Shown here: piece by piece, positions 42,946 through 52,974 of the stretch | Layout of the letters: every line of letters begins with the position of its first letter | How positions within the stretch are numbered: the first letter of the stretch is position 1 | Source: Chitinophaga pinensis | GTDB lineage: Bacteria > Bacteroidota > Bacteroidia > B-17B0 > Aurantibacillaceae | Assembly (NCBI GenBank): GCA_945860225.1 | Contig: CAMAPT010000009.1 | Location: forward strand, 59,262-123,261 | DNA: 64,000 bases | Reading direction: 5' to 3' | Position numbers and translations under genes: made by a program | Notes under the pieces: model-generated | What the model saw: only the letters and a program-made list of their open reading frames with translations | Database searches by the model: none | Told to the model about the DNA's origin: nothing

Positions 42946-44145
42946 ATGTCAGACTTAAAATATAATTTAAGAGGAGTTTCAGCCTCCAAAGAAGATGTTC
43001 ACAATGCCATTTCGGCCATAGATAAAGGCTTATTTCCACAGGCATTTTGTAAAATTGTACCTGACTATTTAACAGGCAGTAACGATCATTGCATTATTAT
43101 GCACGCCGATGGCGCAGGAACCAAATCGTCTTTAGCCTATGTTTACTGGAAAGAAACAGGAGACTTAAGTGTTTGGAAAGGCATTGCTCAGGATGCCGTT
43201 ATTATGAATATTGATGACTTAATTTGTGTTGGTGCTACCAATCATATTTTACTATCCTCTACCATTGGCCGCAATAAAGGATTAATACCAGGCGAAGTTA
43301 TCTCTGCCATTATTAATGGTACCGAAGAAGTGTTACAAAACCTAAGAGACAATGGCATTGATATCCGTTCAACCGGCGGAGAAACGGCTGATGTGGGAGA
43401 TTTGGTTCGGACATTAATTGTTGACAGCACGGTAGTTTGCCGAATGAAAAAATCGGATGTTATTTCAAATCATCAAATTTGTGCGGGTGATGTGATTGTT
43501 GGGCTTTCCTCTTATGGAAAAGCAACCTACGAAACAGAATACAATGGCGGTATGGGAAGTAATGGATTAACTAGCGCCCGTCATGATGTATTCAGCAAAG
43601 AAGTCGCCGAAAAATATCCTGAATCCTATGATAATGCTTTACCAAAAGAAGTCACCTATTGCGGACAATTGAAATTAACCGATAAAATTGAAGTTAACTA
43701 CACGGACATTAACGGCAAAGAAATTCATGAACAAATCACTGCCGGCAAATTAGTATTGTCGCCTACAAGAACATACGCACCGGTTATTAAAAAAATACTC
43801 GAAACACTAGGCACTAAAATTAACGGTATTGTTCACTGCAGTGGTGGCGCACAAACCAAAGTATTACATTTTGTGGAAGGCGTGCACATTATAAAAGATA
43901 ATTTATTTCCATTGCCTCCATTATTTAAATTGATTCACGAACAAAGTCATACCGACTACAAAGAAATGTATAAGGTATTTAACATGGGCCATCGATTAGA
44001 AATATACTTACCACAAGAATTAGCTCAAGAAGTCATTGATATTTCAAAATCATTTAACATCGATGCAAAAATTATTGGAAGAGTCGAAAAATTTGATGGA
44101 AAAAAAGTAACGATCGAATCGGAATTTGGAAAGTTTGAATACTAA
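42946..44145 (+). CDS. purM: Phosphoribosylformylglycinamidine cyclo-ligase (AIR synthetase)
   Basis: 399 residues of the PurM/PurL ATP-binding fold. Motifs are IIMHADGAGTKSSLAYVYW, QDAVIMNIDDLICVGA, STGGETADVGDLVRTL and the late HCSGGAQTKVLHF and FNMGHRLEIY. It closes the imidazole ring of AIR in purine synthesis. Slightly longer than the enterobacterial enzyme (about 345), as in other Bacteroidota. It is followed by a terminator that is part of a duplicated carB 3'-end segment. Confidence 0.93.
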   Translation: MSDLKYNLRGVSASKEDVHNAISAIDKGLFPQAFCKIVPDYLTGSNDHCIIMHADGAGTKSSLAYVYWKETGDLSVWKGIAQDAVIMNIDDLICVGATNHILLSSTIGRNKGLIPGEVISAIINGTEEVLQNLRDNGIDIRSTGGETADVGDLVRTLIVDSTVVCRMKKSDVISNHQICAGDVIVGLSSYGKATYETEYNGGMGSNGLTSARHDVFSKEVAEKYPESYDNALPKEVTYCGQLKLTDKIEVNYTDINGKEIHEQITAGKLVLSPTRTYAPVIKKILETLGTKINGIVHCSGGAQTKVLHFVEGVHIIKDNLFPLPPLFKLIHEQSHTDYKEMYKVFNMGHRLEIYLPQELAQEVIDISKSFNIDAKIIGRVEKFDGKKVTIESEFGKFEY

Positions 44146-44173
44146 TATTTTTACTTAAATTTAAAATAGATAT

Positions 44174-44289
44174 AAATAAAAAATCCCAATACGCTGTGTA
44201 TTGGGATTTTTTTATTGAAGAATACTATTCGTTTTAATTATTTACTTAAATATACGTTTCGTTCGCTGTAAATGTTTGGGAAATATTTC
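44174..44289. repeat. Second copy of the carB 3' end with terminator
   Basis: About 115 bp nearly identical to 45184-45298: the AAATAAAA lead, the terminator hairpin, the spacer and about 40 bp encoding the last residues of CarB in the minus direction. The differences are one extra T in a T-run, a C for A, and two or three changes at the inner end. It ends where the copy departs into unrelated sequence (CCCAGCTCGC). It is the displaced relic of carB's end; the gene 44433-45068 lies between the two copies. Confidence 0.9.
44178..44213. terminator. Terminator after purM (carB-type copy)
   Basis: AAAAAATCCCAATAC / GTATTGGGATTTTTT with a GCTGT-type loop. It is identical in sequence to the hairpin at 45188-45222 and serves purM on the plus strand. 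Confidence 0.92.
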
Positions 44290-44432
44290 CCAGCTCGCAC
44301 GATTTTGCAATACGTACGCTATCAAAAATAGAATTTAAGATAAAATGAAAAATAATGATAAAACTAAAAATAGAGTCACGAATTATAAATCCGCGAAAGC
44401 TGGTTTTCAGTATAATTTAGATTTAAAAGAGA

Positions 44433-45068
44433 TCAATAACTTCTTACACCTCTTCCGTCACACATAGGACAAATTCTTCTTTCAACATCTCCGTTGATAT
44501 TCTTCCCTTCTTCCAATCCATCACCACCACATAATCCACAATGTTTATTTTCGTATACTCGTCCATCTCTTCCTGTGTGATAACCATCTGATTCTAAAAT
44601 TGTCGGTTTATCTTTTGAATTTACATCAATACCATACTTTCTTGATATATTATCAAATGCTTTTTCACTTTCATTTTTAGCTTTTTTTGCACATAAAAAA
44701 CTACAATTACTGCCTATGTATGGATCTTTTAAGGCAACTACCTTTCCATTATCATTTTGTCCATATCCATTTCCGGTAAAAATTTTTCCGCATTGGGTGC
44801 AAACACTTTCTATAATTTCTTTTTTTTCATTATCCGTATTTTCTTCTGAAGAAACTGGCTGATCATTTTCTAAAGCTTCTTGATTAGCATTTTCAATATA
44901 TGTTTTGTATCCTAAATTTACTAGATAGAAAGAAAGAGCAATAATAGCCGAAATCATTATTGTATTTCGCCTAGCTTTTGGCGACATACTCCGTATTTTT
45001 TTAATAATTACACTACAGATGAAAATAAATATAACAATGATAATGAGCTCAAATATTCCAAATTTCAT
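44433..45068 (-). CDS. Membrane protein with multiple Cys-pair zinc motifs
   Basis: 211 residues. Two N-terminal membrane helices (about 5-22 and 36-53) with a basic loop between are followed by an acidic Glu/Asn linker. Then come four Cys pairs: CTQCG (90/93), CSFLC (122/126), CGLCGGDG (177/180) and CPMCDGRG (200/203). The last two have the CxxCxGxG form of DnaJ-type zinc fingers. The soluble domain presumably binds two zinc ions. No family name recognised. It is the only gene of a 1-kb block bounded by copies of the carB 3' end, with about 110 bp of unassigned DNA on each side. Confidence 0.82.
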   Translation of the reverse strand: MKFGIFELIIIVIFIFICSVIIKKIRSMSPKARRNTIMISAIIALSFYLVNLGYKTYIENANQEALENDQPVSSEENTDNEKKEIIESVCTQCGKIFTGNGYGQNDNGKVVALKDPYIGSNCSFLCAKKAKNESEKAFDNISRKYGIDVNSKDKPTILESDGYHTGRDGRVYENKHCGLCGGDGLEEGKNINGDVERRICPMCDGRGVRSY

Positions 45069-45183
45069 GATTTTAAGATTTAATAATTAACAATTTTAAA
45101 TATAGAATAAAAAACCATGATTTAATTATTTTTTAATACCTGGTTGTTACCTACTCCGCTCAATTTGTAATCCGTGAATTACA

Positions 45184-45298
45184 AAATAAAAAATCCCAAT
45201 ACGCTGTGTATTGGGATTTTTTATTGAAGAATACTATTCGTTTTAATTATTTACTTAAATATAAGTTTCGTTCGCTGTAAATGTTTTGGAAATATTCA
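45184..45298. repeat. carB 3' end and terminator, the intact copy of the direct repeat
   Basis: Direct-repeat partner of 44174-44289, overlapping the carB stop codon (45247) and its last 50 bases. It is joined to the intact gene, so this is the functional end. Confidence 0.9.
45188..45222. terminator. Terminator downstream of carB
   Basis: AAAAAATCCCAATAC / GTATTGGGATTTTTT stem-loop, identical in core to that after purM. It acts on the minus strand for carB. Confidence 0.92.
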
Positions 45299-48057
45299 TC
45301 CTGTAAACTATCAATAAAATAAATAGCCTCTCCGGTAGATTTCATTTCAGGGCCTAACTCTTTTTGTATTTCAGGAAATTTCTCATAACTAAATACAGGG
45401 ATTTTAATGGCGTAACCGTTTTTCTTCGGAGCGAAATTAAAATCTTTGATTTTTGCACCTAACATAACCTTAGTCGCATAGTTCACATAAGGCTCATCAT
45501 AGGCCTTAGCAATAAATGGCACCGTACGAGAAGCACGAGGATTTGCCTCAATGATGTAGACAACGCCATTCTTAACCGCAAACTGAATATTTAATAATCC
45601 AACCGTATTTAAAGCAACTGCAATTTTTTTTGTGTGTTCTTCCATCTGACGAATCACATCTTCTGATAAATCAAACGTTGGCAACACGGCGTAACTATCT
45701 CCACTATGAATGCCTGCAGGCTCAATATGTTCCATCATACCAATAATGTACACATCTTCTCCGTCACAAATAGCATCCGCCTCTGCTTCAATGGCTCCAG
45801 ATAAAAAATGGTCTAACAATACTTTATTGTCTGGTAAATCATTTAATAATTTAACAACATGCTGCTCAAGCTCTTCTTCGTTGATGACAATCTTCATAGA
45901 TTGACCACCAAGTACGTAACTTGGACGAACTAGTAATGGAAAGCCTAACTCTTTAGATAACGCAATCGCTTCTTCGGCATCTTCAATAACTCCAAACTTT
46001 GGATAAGGAATATTATTTTCTTTTAATAAATTAGAGAATGCCCCTCTGTCTTCGGCTAAATCTAAAGATTTGAAATCAGTTCCAATAATTTTAATTCCAT
46101 AACGCTCTAATTTCTCTGCTAATTTTAAAGCTGTTTGCCCCCCTAACTGAACAATCACACCTTCTGGTTTTTCATGCAAAATGATGTCATAAATATGTTC
46201 CCAAAAGACAGGCTCAAAATACAATTTATCGGCTGTACTAAAGTCTGTACTCACCGTTTCCGGATTACAGTTAATCATAATGGTTTCATAACCCATTTCT
46301 TTAGCAGCTAATACACCATGCACACAACTATAATCAAACTCAATACCTTGACCTATGCGATTAGGGCCCGAACCTAAAATAATCACTTTCTTTTTATCGG
46401 TTCGAATACTTTCGTTTTCGTCTTCAAATGTTGAATAATAATACGGCGTTTTTGCCTCAAATTCGGCAGCACAAGTATCTACTAATTTAAATACACGATT
46501 AATATGAAACTCTTTACGCTTGTTGTAAACTTCGCTTTCTAAACAACGCAATAAATGAGCTACTTGTCTATCGGCATACCCTTTTTGCTTCGCTTCATAC
46601 AACAAATCTTTTGGAATATCGGCTAAACGGTATTTGGAAATTTCATTTTCCAAAGCAATCATTTCCTCAATTTGACTCAAAAACCACATATCAATTCGTG
46701 TTAATTTTTGAATCGTTTTGATGGAGATACCTAATTTCATGGCATCATAAATCATGAATAAACGGTTCCAGCTCGGACGCTCCAACCCTGCCAATAATTC
46801 TGCCTGATTGGTATTCTCTTTTCCATCTGCTCCTAAACCATTACGTTTAATCTCTAATGATTGACAAGCTTTTTGTAAAGCTTCCTGAAAAGAACGGCCA
46901 ATAGCCATCACTTCTCCAACCGATTTCATTTGAAATCCTAATTCGCGGTTACAGCCTTTAAATTTATCAAAGTTCCAACGAGGTATTTTAACAATCACAT
47001 AATCTAATGTTGGCTCAAAATAGGCCGATGTAGATTTTGTAATTTGATTAATCAATTCATCTAAGGTATAACCAATGGCTAATTTACTGGCAATACGAGC
47101 AATTGGATAACCGGTTGCTTTACTTGCTAAGGCCGATGAACGAGACACGCGCGGATTAATTTCAATAGCAATAATTTCTTCTTTTTCATCATCACTTACC
47201 GCAAACTGCACATTACATCCACCTGCAAAGTTACCGATACTGCGCATCATTTTAATGGCCATCGTACGCATTTTTTGATACGTGCTATCGCTCAATGTTT
47301 GTGCCGGAGCCACCGTAATACTGTCGCCTGTATGCACACCCATTGGGTCAAAATTTTCGATAGAACAGATAATCGCGACGTTATCATTTTTGTCTCGCAA
47401 CAATTCCAATTCATACTCTTTCCATCCCAATACTGCTTTATCAATCAATACTTCGTGTATTGGCGACGTTTGTAAACCTCTGTTTAATAAATGATCGTAA
47501 TCTTCTTTTTTATAAACTACCGAGCCACCACTTCCACCAAGGGTAAAGGATGGACGGATAACCAAAGGAAATCCGAAATCCTGAGCAATAGATTTACCTT
47601 CTAAAAAAGATTTAGCTATTTTACTTGGAGCCATATTTACTCCAATTTCTTCCATACGGGCTCGGAATAAATCACGGTCTTCTGTTACTTTGATGGCATC
47701 AATATCAACGCCTATCATTTTAACACCGTATTTTTTCCAAATACCTAAATCATCGCACTTTAAAGCTAGATTTAAGGCTGTTTGTCCGCCCATAGTAGGC
47801 AACACCGCGTCAATTTTACGTTCTTCTAGTATTTTGACGATGGATTTAACTTCTAATGGCCATAAATAAATGTGATCAGCTGTCACTTTATCGGTCATAA
47901 TAGTAGCAGGGTTTGAGTTAATCAAGGTCACTTCAATACCTTCTTCTCTTAACGATTTAGCTGATTGAGAACCTGAATAATCAAATTCGCATGCTTGCCC
48001 AATAATAATGGGACCTGAACCAATAATTAAAACGGATTTTATAGATGTATCTTTCAT
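45247..48057 (-). CDS. carB: Carbamoyl-phosphate synthase large subunit
   Basis: 936 residues. Two homologous ATP-grasp halves are present: the first with IIGQACEFDYSGSQSAKSL and PSFTLGGSGGSV, the second with NRIGQGIEFDYSCVHG and PSYVLGGQSMKIVINEE. EINPRVSRSSALASKATGYP and EANPRASRTVPFIAKAYDEP mark the two active sites. The protein ends just after the second ATP-grasp domain (YSERNLYLSK), so the C-terminal allosteric domain of the E. coli enzyme (about 1073 residues) is absent, as I recall for other Bacteroidota. It makes carbamoyl phosphate for pyrimidines and arginine. Its 3' end is present twice (see the repeat entries). Confidence 0.96.
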   Translation of the reverse strand: MKDTSIKSVLIIGSGPIIIGQACEFDYSGSQSAKSLREEGIEVTLINSNPATIMTDKVTADHIYLWPLEVKSIVKILEERKIDAVLPTMGGQTALNLALKCDDLGIWKKYGVKMIGVDIDAIKVTEDRDLFRARMEEIGVNMAPSKIAKSFLEGKSIAQDFGFPLVIRPSFTLGGSGGSVVYKKEDYDHLLNRGLQTSPIHEVLIDKAVLGWKEYELELLRDKNDNVAIICSIENFDPMGVHTGDSITVAPAQTLSDSTYQKMRTMAIKMMRSIGNFAGGCNVQFAVSDDEKEEIIAIEINPRVSRSSALASKATGYPIARIASKLAIGYTLDELINQITKSTSAYFEPTLDYVIVKIPRWNFDKFKGCNRELGFQMKSVGEVMAIGRSFQEALQKACQSLEIKRNGLGADGKENTNQAELLAGLERPSWNRLFMIYDAMKLGISIKTIQKLTRIDMWFLSQIEEMIALENEISKYRLADIPKDLLYEAKQKGYADRQVAHLLRCLESEVYNKRKEFHINRVFKLVDTCAAEFEAKTPYYYSTFEDENESIRTDKKKVIILGSGPNRIGQGIEFDYSCVHGVLAAKEMGYETIMINCNPETVSTDFSTADKLYFEPVFWEHIYDIILHEKPEGVIVQLGGQTALKLAEKLERYGIKIIGTDFKSLDLAEDRGAFSNLLKENNIPYPKFGVIEDAEEAIALSKELGFPLLVRPSYVLGGQSMKIVINEEELEQHVVKLLNDLPDNKVLLDHFLSGAIEAEADAICDGEDVYIIGMMEHIEPAGIHSGDSYAVLPTFDLSEDVIRQMEEHTKKIAVALNTVGLLNIQFAVKNGVVYIIEANPRASRTVPFIAKAYDEPYVNYATKVMLGAKIKDFNFAPKKNGYAIKIPVFSYEKFPEIQKELGPEMKSTGEAIYFIDSLQDEYFQNIYSERNLYLSK

Positions 48058-48501
48058 TTTCTTTTTAGTTATGTAAGCTGGTTAGGTTATATAAATTGAA
48101 AGACAATATCCCTTTCTAAACTTTAAAATAACTTTCCAAACTTATGGAAAAAACAAACTTGGTAAAGATAGTGGTTTGACTGACTTTTACCTACTAATAT
48201 ATTAACATTTATTTGCGCGCCCAGAGTTCATTTTCAAATATTTGGATATGAATTACATACGGATTGTTTAAATAGAACATTTAAAAGCCCAAAAATGACT
48301 TCTGAAATAAACAACATTTTGAAATTAACACACAGCTACTTTGTAAAATTAACATTATGGCGCTTTTACATATAAGCAACAATTAAGTGATGTTTTAATA
48401 AGTTAAAACACTCGAAAATTAACGTGTAGGTAAAAATAAAGACATGTTTTATTAGGATACGAAATTGAGTTTTACATAAAAATTATACACACTCAATTAT
48501 C
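48058..48501. other. Intergenic stretch without a gene
   Basis: Divergent gap between carB and the choice-of-anchor I gene. AT-rich with frequent stops; no frame above about 30 codons, no strong hairpin and no clear -33/-7 pair could be fixed. Confidence 0.4.
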
Positions 48502-51500
48502 ATGAAAACTAAATTTATTTTAATCCCTAAGTACATTGGCTATTTGTTTAAAACAGACTTAAAACAAGCATCAAAAATCATGTTACTGTTGATGCTTATC
48601 TTATCTAAAATTCAGACAATTAAAGCGCAAACGGTTTTGTATGCCACTGATTTTGGAACTGTTGCTAACGTTAATCCAGCCAACTGGACATTTATTGGCG
48701 AGGGATTAAACATTAGCACAAATTCCGGATCGAGCGGCTATACAGATGCAAGCGGCGGGGCTTATTTAGGAGAAGGGAATTCTACATCCTATACAAGCAC
48801 CTCTGGAAATACTTACAGTGTATCTCAAATTGGCACTTCAACCGCTAAATTACAGGTAAGTACCCTAACATACTCTAATATTTCTCTATCATTTGGAATG
48901 AGAAAATCGAGTGGAACTTACAATACAAACGCTACTTATACTTTGGAATGGAGCACTGACGATGTGAATTATAATACAATAAACTATACCGAAGCCACAG
49001 CCGGAGCGTGGGGCTTAGCAACAGGCAGTGGTTTAAATCTACCCTCAACAGTTAACAATATACCAAATCTGTATTTAAGATGGACGTTTAACAGAACTGG
49101 GACTAGTTCAAATTTTAAAATTGATGATGTTAAAATTATATCCATGCCAAATATTATACCAGCAAACATAGGATTTGTAACATCAGACACGACTGTTACC
49201 GAAAAAACCAGTGCCGCAAATGTGTTTCTAAAAATTAATAACTCAAATAACTTAACTAGCTCTGTCGACATTAGTATATCTTCTTGGTCCACAGCTTCTG
49301 CAACCGACTACACATTAGCCTCAACTACAATTACCTTTGCGGCTAACTCTGCCAGCAATACAACTCAACCCATTACCATACAAATAGCAAACGATGCATT
49401 GCCTGAAAACTCAGAATACCTTATTTTAAAACTGACTAACCCTATAAATACTACTATTACGGGTATTACTCAATATGCGTTTTATATAAGTGATGATGAT
49501 AAACTTGTTCCGGTACCCAATAATGCTCTGCAACTAAACTTATTAGGCAGCTTTAGTAATGGTGCATCAGGATCCAACTCTTCTGAAATTGTTGTTCACG
49601 ATCCAACAACACAAAGATTATACATTGCTAACAGCATAGGAGGTAAATTAGATATTGTAAACTTTTCTAATCCGTCTAATTTAAATTTAATATCAAGTAT
49701 CAATATTTTACCTTATGGCAATATTAATTCTGTTGCTGTATTTAATGGGACTCTGGCATTGGCTATTGAAAATACAAATCCTCAAGATAGTGGCAAAGTG
49801 GTGTTTTTAAATAAAGATGGTGAATTTTTAAATCAAGTCAAAGTCGGTATGATGCCCGATATGATTACGTTTAATCACACGGGTACTAAAGTATATACAG
49901 CCAATGAAGGAGAACCTAATGCCGCCTATACAATAGATCCAGACGGCTCTGTGAGTGTAATTGATATCTCAAATGGTATTTCAAATCCAATAGTAAAACA
50001 TATTACTTTTACAACTTACAACGGACAAGAAGCGACTCTAAAAGCTCAAGGAATAAGAATTTATGGGTTAAATGCTTCTGCCTCAAAAGATTTTGAACCT
50101 GAATACATCACCATTTCGGATGATAACTCGAAAGCTTGGGTTTCTTTACAAGAAAACAACGCCATTGTAGAATTAAATTTATTAACTAATTCAATTACAT
50201 CCATCAAATCCTTGGGGTCTAAAGATTATTCAAAATCTGCTTTCGGAATCGATGTTTCTGATCAAACTAAAGGAATCAATATCGCAAATTTTCCAGTAAA
50301 AGGATTGTATTTACCAGATGCCATTGCAAAATACAACATAGCTGGTGTAGATTATTTGGTAACGGCTAACGAAGGTGATTCTAGAGCATACACTGGCTTT
50401 TCTGAAGAATCGAGAGTTAGTGCATTGAATTTAGATCTTGTAAAATTTCCAAATGCAGCTGAATTAAAACATAACTTGGTTTTAGGAAGATTAAATGCCA
50501 CTAATAAAATAGGAGACTCTGATGGAGATGGCGATATTGATTCAATTTTTGTTTATGGTTCAAGGTCTTTCTCTATATGGAATTCTCAAACAGGAGCATT
50601 AGTATACGACAGTGGAGATGATTTTGAAAAAATTACTTCAACTAATTCTTATTCATTAATTTTCAATGCAAGTAATTCAATTGGCAATCCCAGTCGCAAA
50701 AATAGAAGTGATGATAAAGGTCCTGAACCTGAAGGAGTGGCTATTGGAACCATCAACGGTGTCACATACGCTTTTATAGCTTTAGAAAGAATTGGAGGTG
50801 TAATGGTTTATGATATCAGTAATCCGTCAAATCCAGTTTATGTTACATACGCAAACAATCGCTTATTAAATGCCTCTGGCCCTGATTTAGGTGCAGAAGG
50901 TTTGATATTTATCCCTCAAGCTAAAAGTCCTAATGGTCAGAATATAATTATTGCTGCTAACGAAATTAGTAGTACCTTATCTATATTTGGAATACCTGGT
51001 TGCAACAACCCTTTAAATACAGTATTATCAAATAGTGTAAATATGACTGTTTGCCAAGGAGACTCAGCATTGTTATCAGTTCCGGTTCAAGCAGGTGTTA
51101 CTTACCAATGGAAAAATAAGTCAGGAGCTATCATAGGTACTAATTCAAATAATTTTTATGCTAAAAATACTGATGCATACCATGTAGAGTTAAATAATGG
51201 TCCAAACTGTTATTCAAAATCTTTGTTAACAAACATATCAGTTTTAGCTAAACCAACTTTAACGCTATCAACCACTTCTTCATCTTTGTGCATAGGACAA
51301 ACGGCTACTTTGACAGCCTTAGGGTCTTCAACATCCTATACGTGGTTACCTAACGTTAATAATACATCAACAACTAGCGTCTCTCCACAATTAACTACTA
51401 CATATACAGTTAATGGATCTTTAAATGGTTGTACAGAACAAAAATCTATCACCATTAATGTAATTCAATCACCTACTGTAAACATATCTTCATCTAATAC

Positions 51501-51939
51501 TCAGTTATGTATAGGACAAAATGCTGTTTTAACTGTAAATACAAATGGCTCTAACTATTTGTGGTCAAATGGAGCAACTACAAACACAGTAATAGTTACA
51601 CCAACTGTTAGCACAAACTACAGTGTTTCAGTTAGCAACGGGGTTTGTACTGAAAAATCAGTGTTTACTCAAAGTGTAAACGTATGTACAAACATCAACG
51701 ATTTGTCGTCTCTATACAATTTGATAATTTATCCTAGTCCTTTTACTGATAAACTGTCAATTCAAATCAATCAACAAAATCAATCAATCAATGAATTGAA
51801 AATTTATAATGCCATAGGCGCTTTAATAAATCAACACGTATTCTATACCAATAGTTATGAATTAAATACTCAGGAGTGGAGTTGTGGTATATATTTCATT
51901 ACAATTAATGGAAAAACACATAAACTCATAAAAAATTAA
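48502..51939 (+). CDS. Choice-of-anchor I protein with T9SS sorting domain
   Basis: 1145 residues. A long positively charged lead precedes a signal core (IMLLLMLILSKIQTIKAQ). Order of domains: a beta-sandwich N-terminal region (about 45-205, TVLYATDFGTVANVNPANW), a Calx-beta-like unit (about 215-330, IGFVTSDTTVTEK ... FYISDDDK), and a choice-of-anchor I propeller (about 340-835). The propeller has GASGSNSSEIVVHDPTTQ, GMMPDMITFNHTGTKVYTANE, ANEGDSRAYTGFSEESR and GDSDGDGDIDSIFVYGSRS. Two or three Ig-like units with CxGQxxxLT follow, ending in a type A sorting domain (LIIYPSPFTDKLSIQI). Likely a surface-exposed metal-dependent or adhesive protein. Monocistronic. Confidence 0.9.
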   Translation: MKTKFILIPKYIGYLFKTDLKQASKIMLLLMLILSKIQTIKAQTVLYATDFGTVANVNPANWTFIGEGLNISTNSGSSGYTDASGGAYLGEGNSTSYTSTSGNTYSVSQIGTSTAKLQVSTLTYSNISLSFGMRKSSGTYNTNATYTLEWSTDDVNYNTINYTEATAGAWGLATGSGLNLPSTVNNIPNLYLRWTFNRTGTSSNFKIDDVKIISMPNIIPANIGFVTSDTTVTEKTSAANVFLKINNSNNLTSSVDISISSWSTASATDYTLASTTITFAANSASNTTQPITIQIANDALPENSEYLILKLTNPINTTITGITQYAFYISDDDKLVPVPNNALQLNLLGSFSNGASGSNSSEIVVHDPTTQRLYIANSIGGKLDIVNFSNPSNLNLISSINILPYGNINSVAVFNGTLALAIENTNPQDSGKVVFLNKDGEFLNQVKVGMMPDMITFNHTGTKVYTANEGEPNAAYTIDPDGSVSVIDISNGISNPIVKHITFTTYNGQEATLKAQGIRIYGLNASASKDFEPEYITISDDNSKAWVSLQENNAIVELNLLTNSITSIKSLGSKDYSKSAFGIDVSDQTKGINIANFPVKGLYLPDAIAKYNIAGVDYLVTANEGDSRAYTGFSEESRVSALNLDLVKFPNAAELKHNLVLGRLNATNKIGDSDGDGDIDSIFVYGSRSFSIWNSQTGALVYDSGDDFEKITSTNSYSLIFNASNSIGNPSRKNRSDDKGPEPEGVAIGTINGVTYAFIALERIGGVMVYDISNPSNPVYVTYANNRLLNASGPDLGAEGLIFIPQAKSPNGQNIIIAANEISSTLSIFGIPGCNNPLNTVLSNSVNMTVCQGDSALLSVPVQAGVTYQWKNKSGAIIGTNSNNFYAKNTDAYHVELNNGPNCYSKSLLTNISVLAKPTLTLSTTSSSLCIGQTATLTALGSSTSYTWLPNVNNTSTTSVSPQLTTTYTVNGSLNGCTEQKSITINVIQSPTVNISSSNTQLCIGQNAVLTVNTNGSNYLWSNGATTNTVIVTPTVSTNYSVSVSNGVCTEKSVFTQSVNVCTNINDLSSLYNLIIYPSPFTDKLSIQINQQNQSINELKIYNAIGALINQHVFYTNSYELNTQEWSCGIYFITINGKTHKLIKN

Positions 51940-51974
51940 TGCCAAAATAAAATTATTTAATCCACAAGAATATG

Positions 51975-52007
51975 AAGGGAGAGATAAAATTATCGTCTCC
52001 CTTTTTT
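51975..52007 (+). terminator. Terminator after the choice-of-anchor I gene
   Basis: AAGGGAGA ... TCTCCCTT with inner GATAA/TTATC pairing, followed by six Ts. Confidence 0.88.
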
Positions 52008-52089
52008 ATTTAACACGTTAAAAAACAATTCATATATATGTTTTAATTTTACGGTATGTTCGAAATAAAAAATTAGATTTCAACTCTAT

Positions 52090-52863
52090 ATGATATCACT
52101 TATTCTGCTTATTACTGCATGTGTATTCTCACTGCTTACTTTCTATTCAGGGTTCGGCTTAGGAACTTTGCTTACCCCGGTAATGATGCTCTTCTTCCCT
52201 TTTGATATAGCTATTGCCCTCACAGGAATTGTCCATTTATTTAACAACCTACTAAAATTTGTATTGGTAAAAAAATACATCAACTGGCAAGTATTTTTAC
52301 AATTTGGATTACCTGCTATTGGATTTGCTTTTATTGGTTCTTATATATTGTTACTTACAACTCGTTTACCCATATTAACAAGCTACGAATTACTTGGCAA
52401 AACTCATCACATAGAGCCCATGAAATTATTAATTTCTTTTTTGCTGATTATTTTCACACTAATGGATTTTATACCGAAACTAAAAAATGTCACTTTCGAT
52501 AAAAAATATTTAAGTCTTGGTGGTGCGCTAAGCGGCTTTTTTGGAGGGTTATCAGGCAATCAGGGGGCGTTGAGAAGTGTTTTTTTAATAAAATCTGGTT
52601 TAAGTAAAGAAGCTTTTGTGGCAACCGGTGTGGCTGTTTCTACTGCAGTTGATATAACTCGACTAAGTGTTTACTTTAATCGCCTGACAAACATTAATAC
52701 ACAGTCAAACCTAATGACCCTTTTATTTGCCTTAAGCGGCGCACTCTTAGGAACTTGGATAGGAAACCGTTTGCTAAAAAAAATAACCATGCAAAATGTG
52801 CAACTTATTACTACTTGTTTTTTAATACTCATTTCTATTTTATTAGGTATTGGGATTATTTAA
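52090..52863 (+). CDS. TauE/SafE-family sulfite/sulfonate exporter-like permease
   Basis: 257 residues, about eight membrane helices, with the paired-repeat architecture of the family. The first half has FYSGFGLGTLLTPVMMLFFP, the second LSLGGALSGFFGGLSGNQGA and the closing ALLGTWIGNRLLKKI. The family moves small organosulfur or carboxylate anions; the substrate here is not determinable. A promoter-less gap of 111 nt separates it from the next gene, so co-transcription is possible but unproven. Confidence 0.9.
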   Translation: MISLILLITACVFSLLTFYSGFGLGTLLTPVMMLFFPFDIAIALTGIVHLFNNLLKFVLVKKYINWQVFLQFGLPAIGFAFIGSYILLLTTRLPILTSYELLGKTHHIEPMKLLISFLLIIFTLMDFIPKLKNVTFDKKYLSLGGALSGFFGGLSGNQGALRSVFLIKSGLSKEAFVATGVAVSTAVDITRLSVYFNRLTNINTQSNLMTLLFALSGALLGTWIGNRLLKKITMQNVQLITTCFLILISILLGIGII

Positions 52864-52974
52864 CTTTATGAAACCATCTTCCCTTTTTATCATAAACATT
52901 TTTCAATCTGTTTATATTTAACGTTAAAAACTCTTTAAGTTAACATTGCTAACGTAGTTTCGAAATGAATTTTT

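Noticed and set aside
44290..44432. Possible terminal inverted repeats of an insertion sequence (CACGAATTATAAATCC versus AATCCGTGAATTAC at 45161-45178)
   Set aside because: The similarity is short and imperfect, no transposase is present, and such CGTGAATT strings are frequent intergenic motifs in Bacteroidota.
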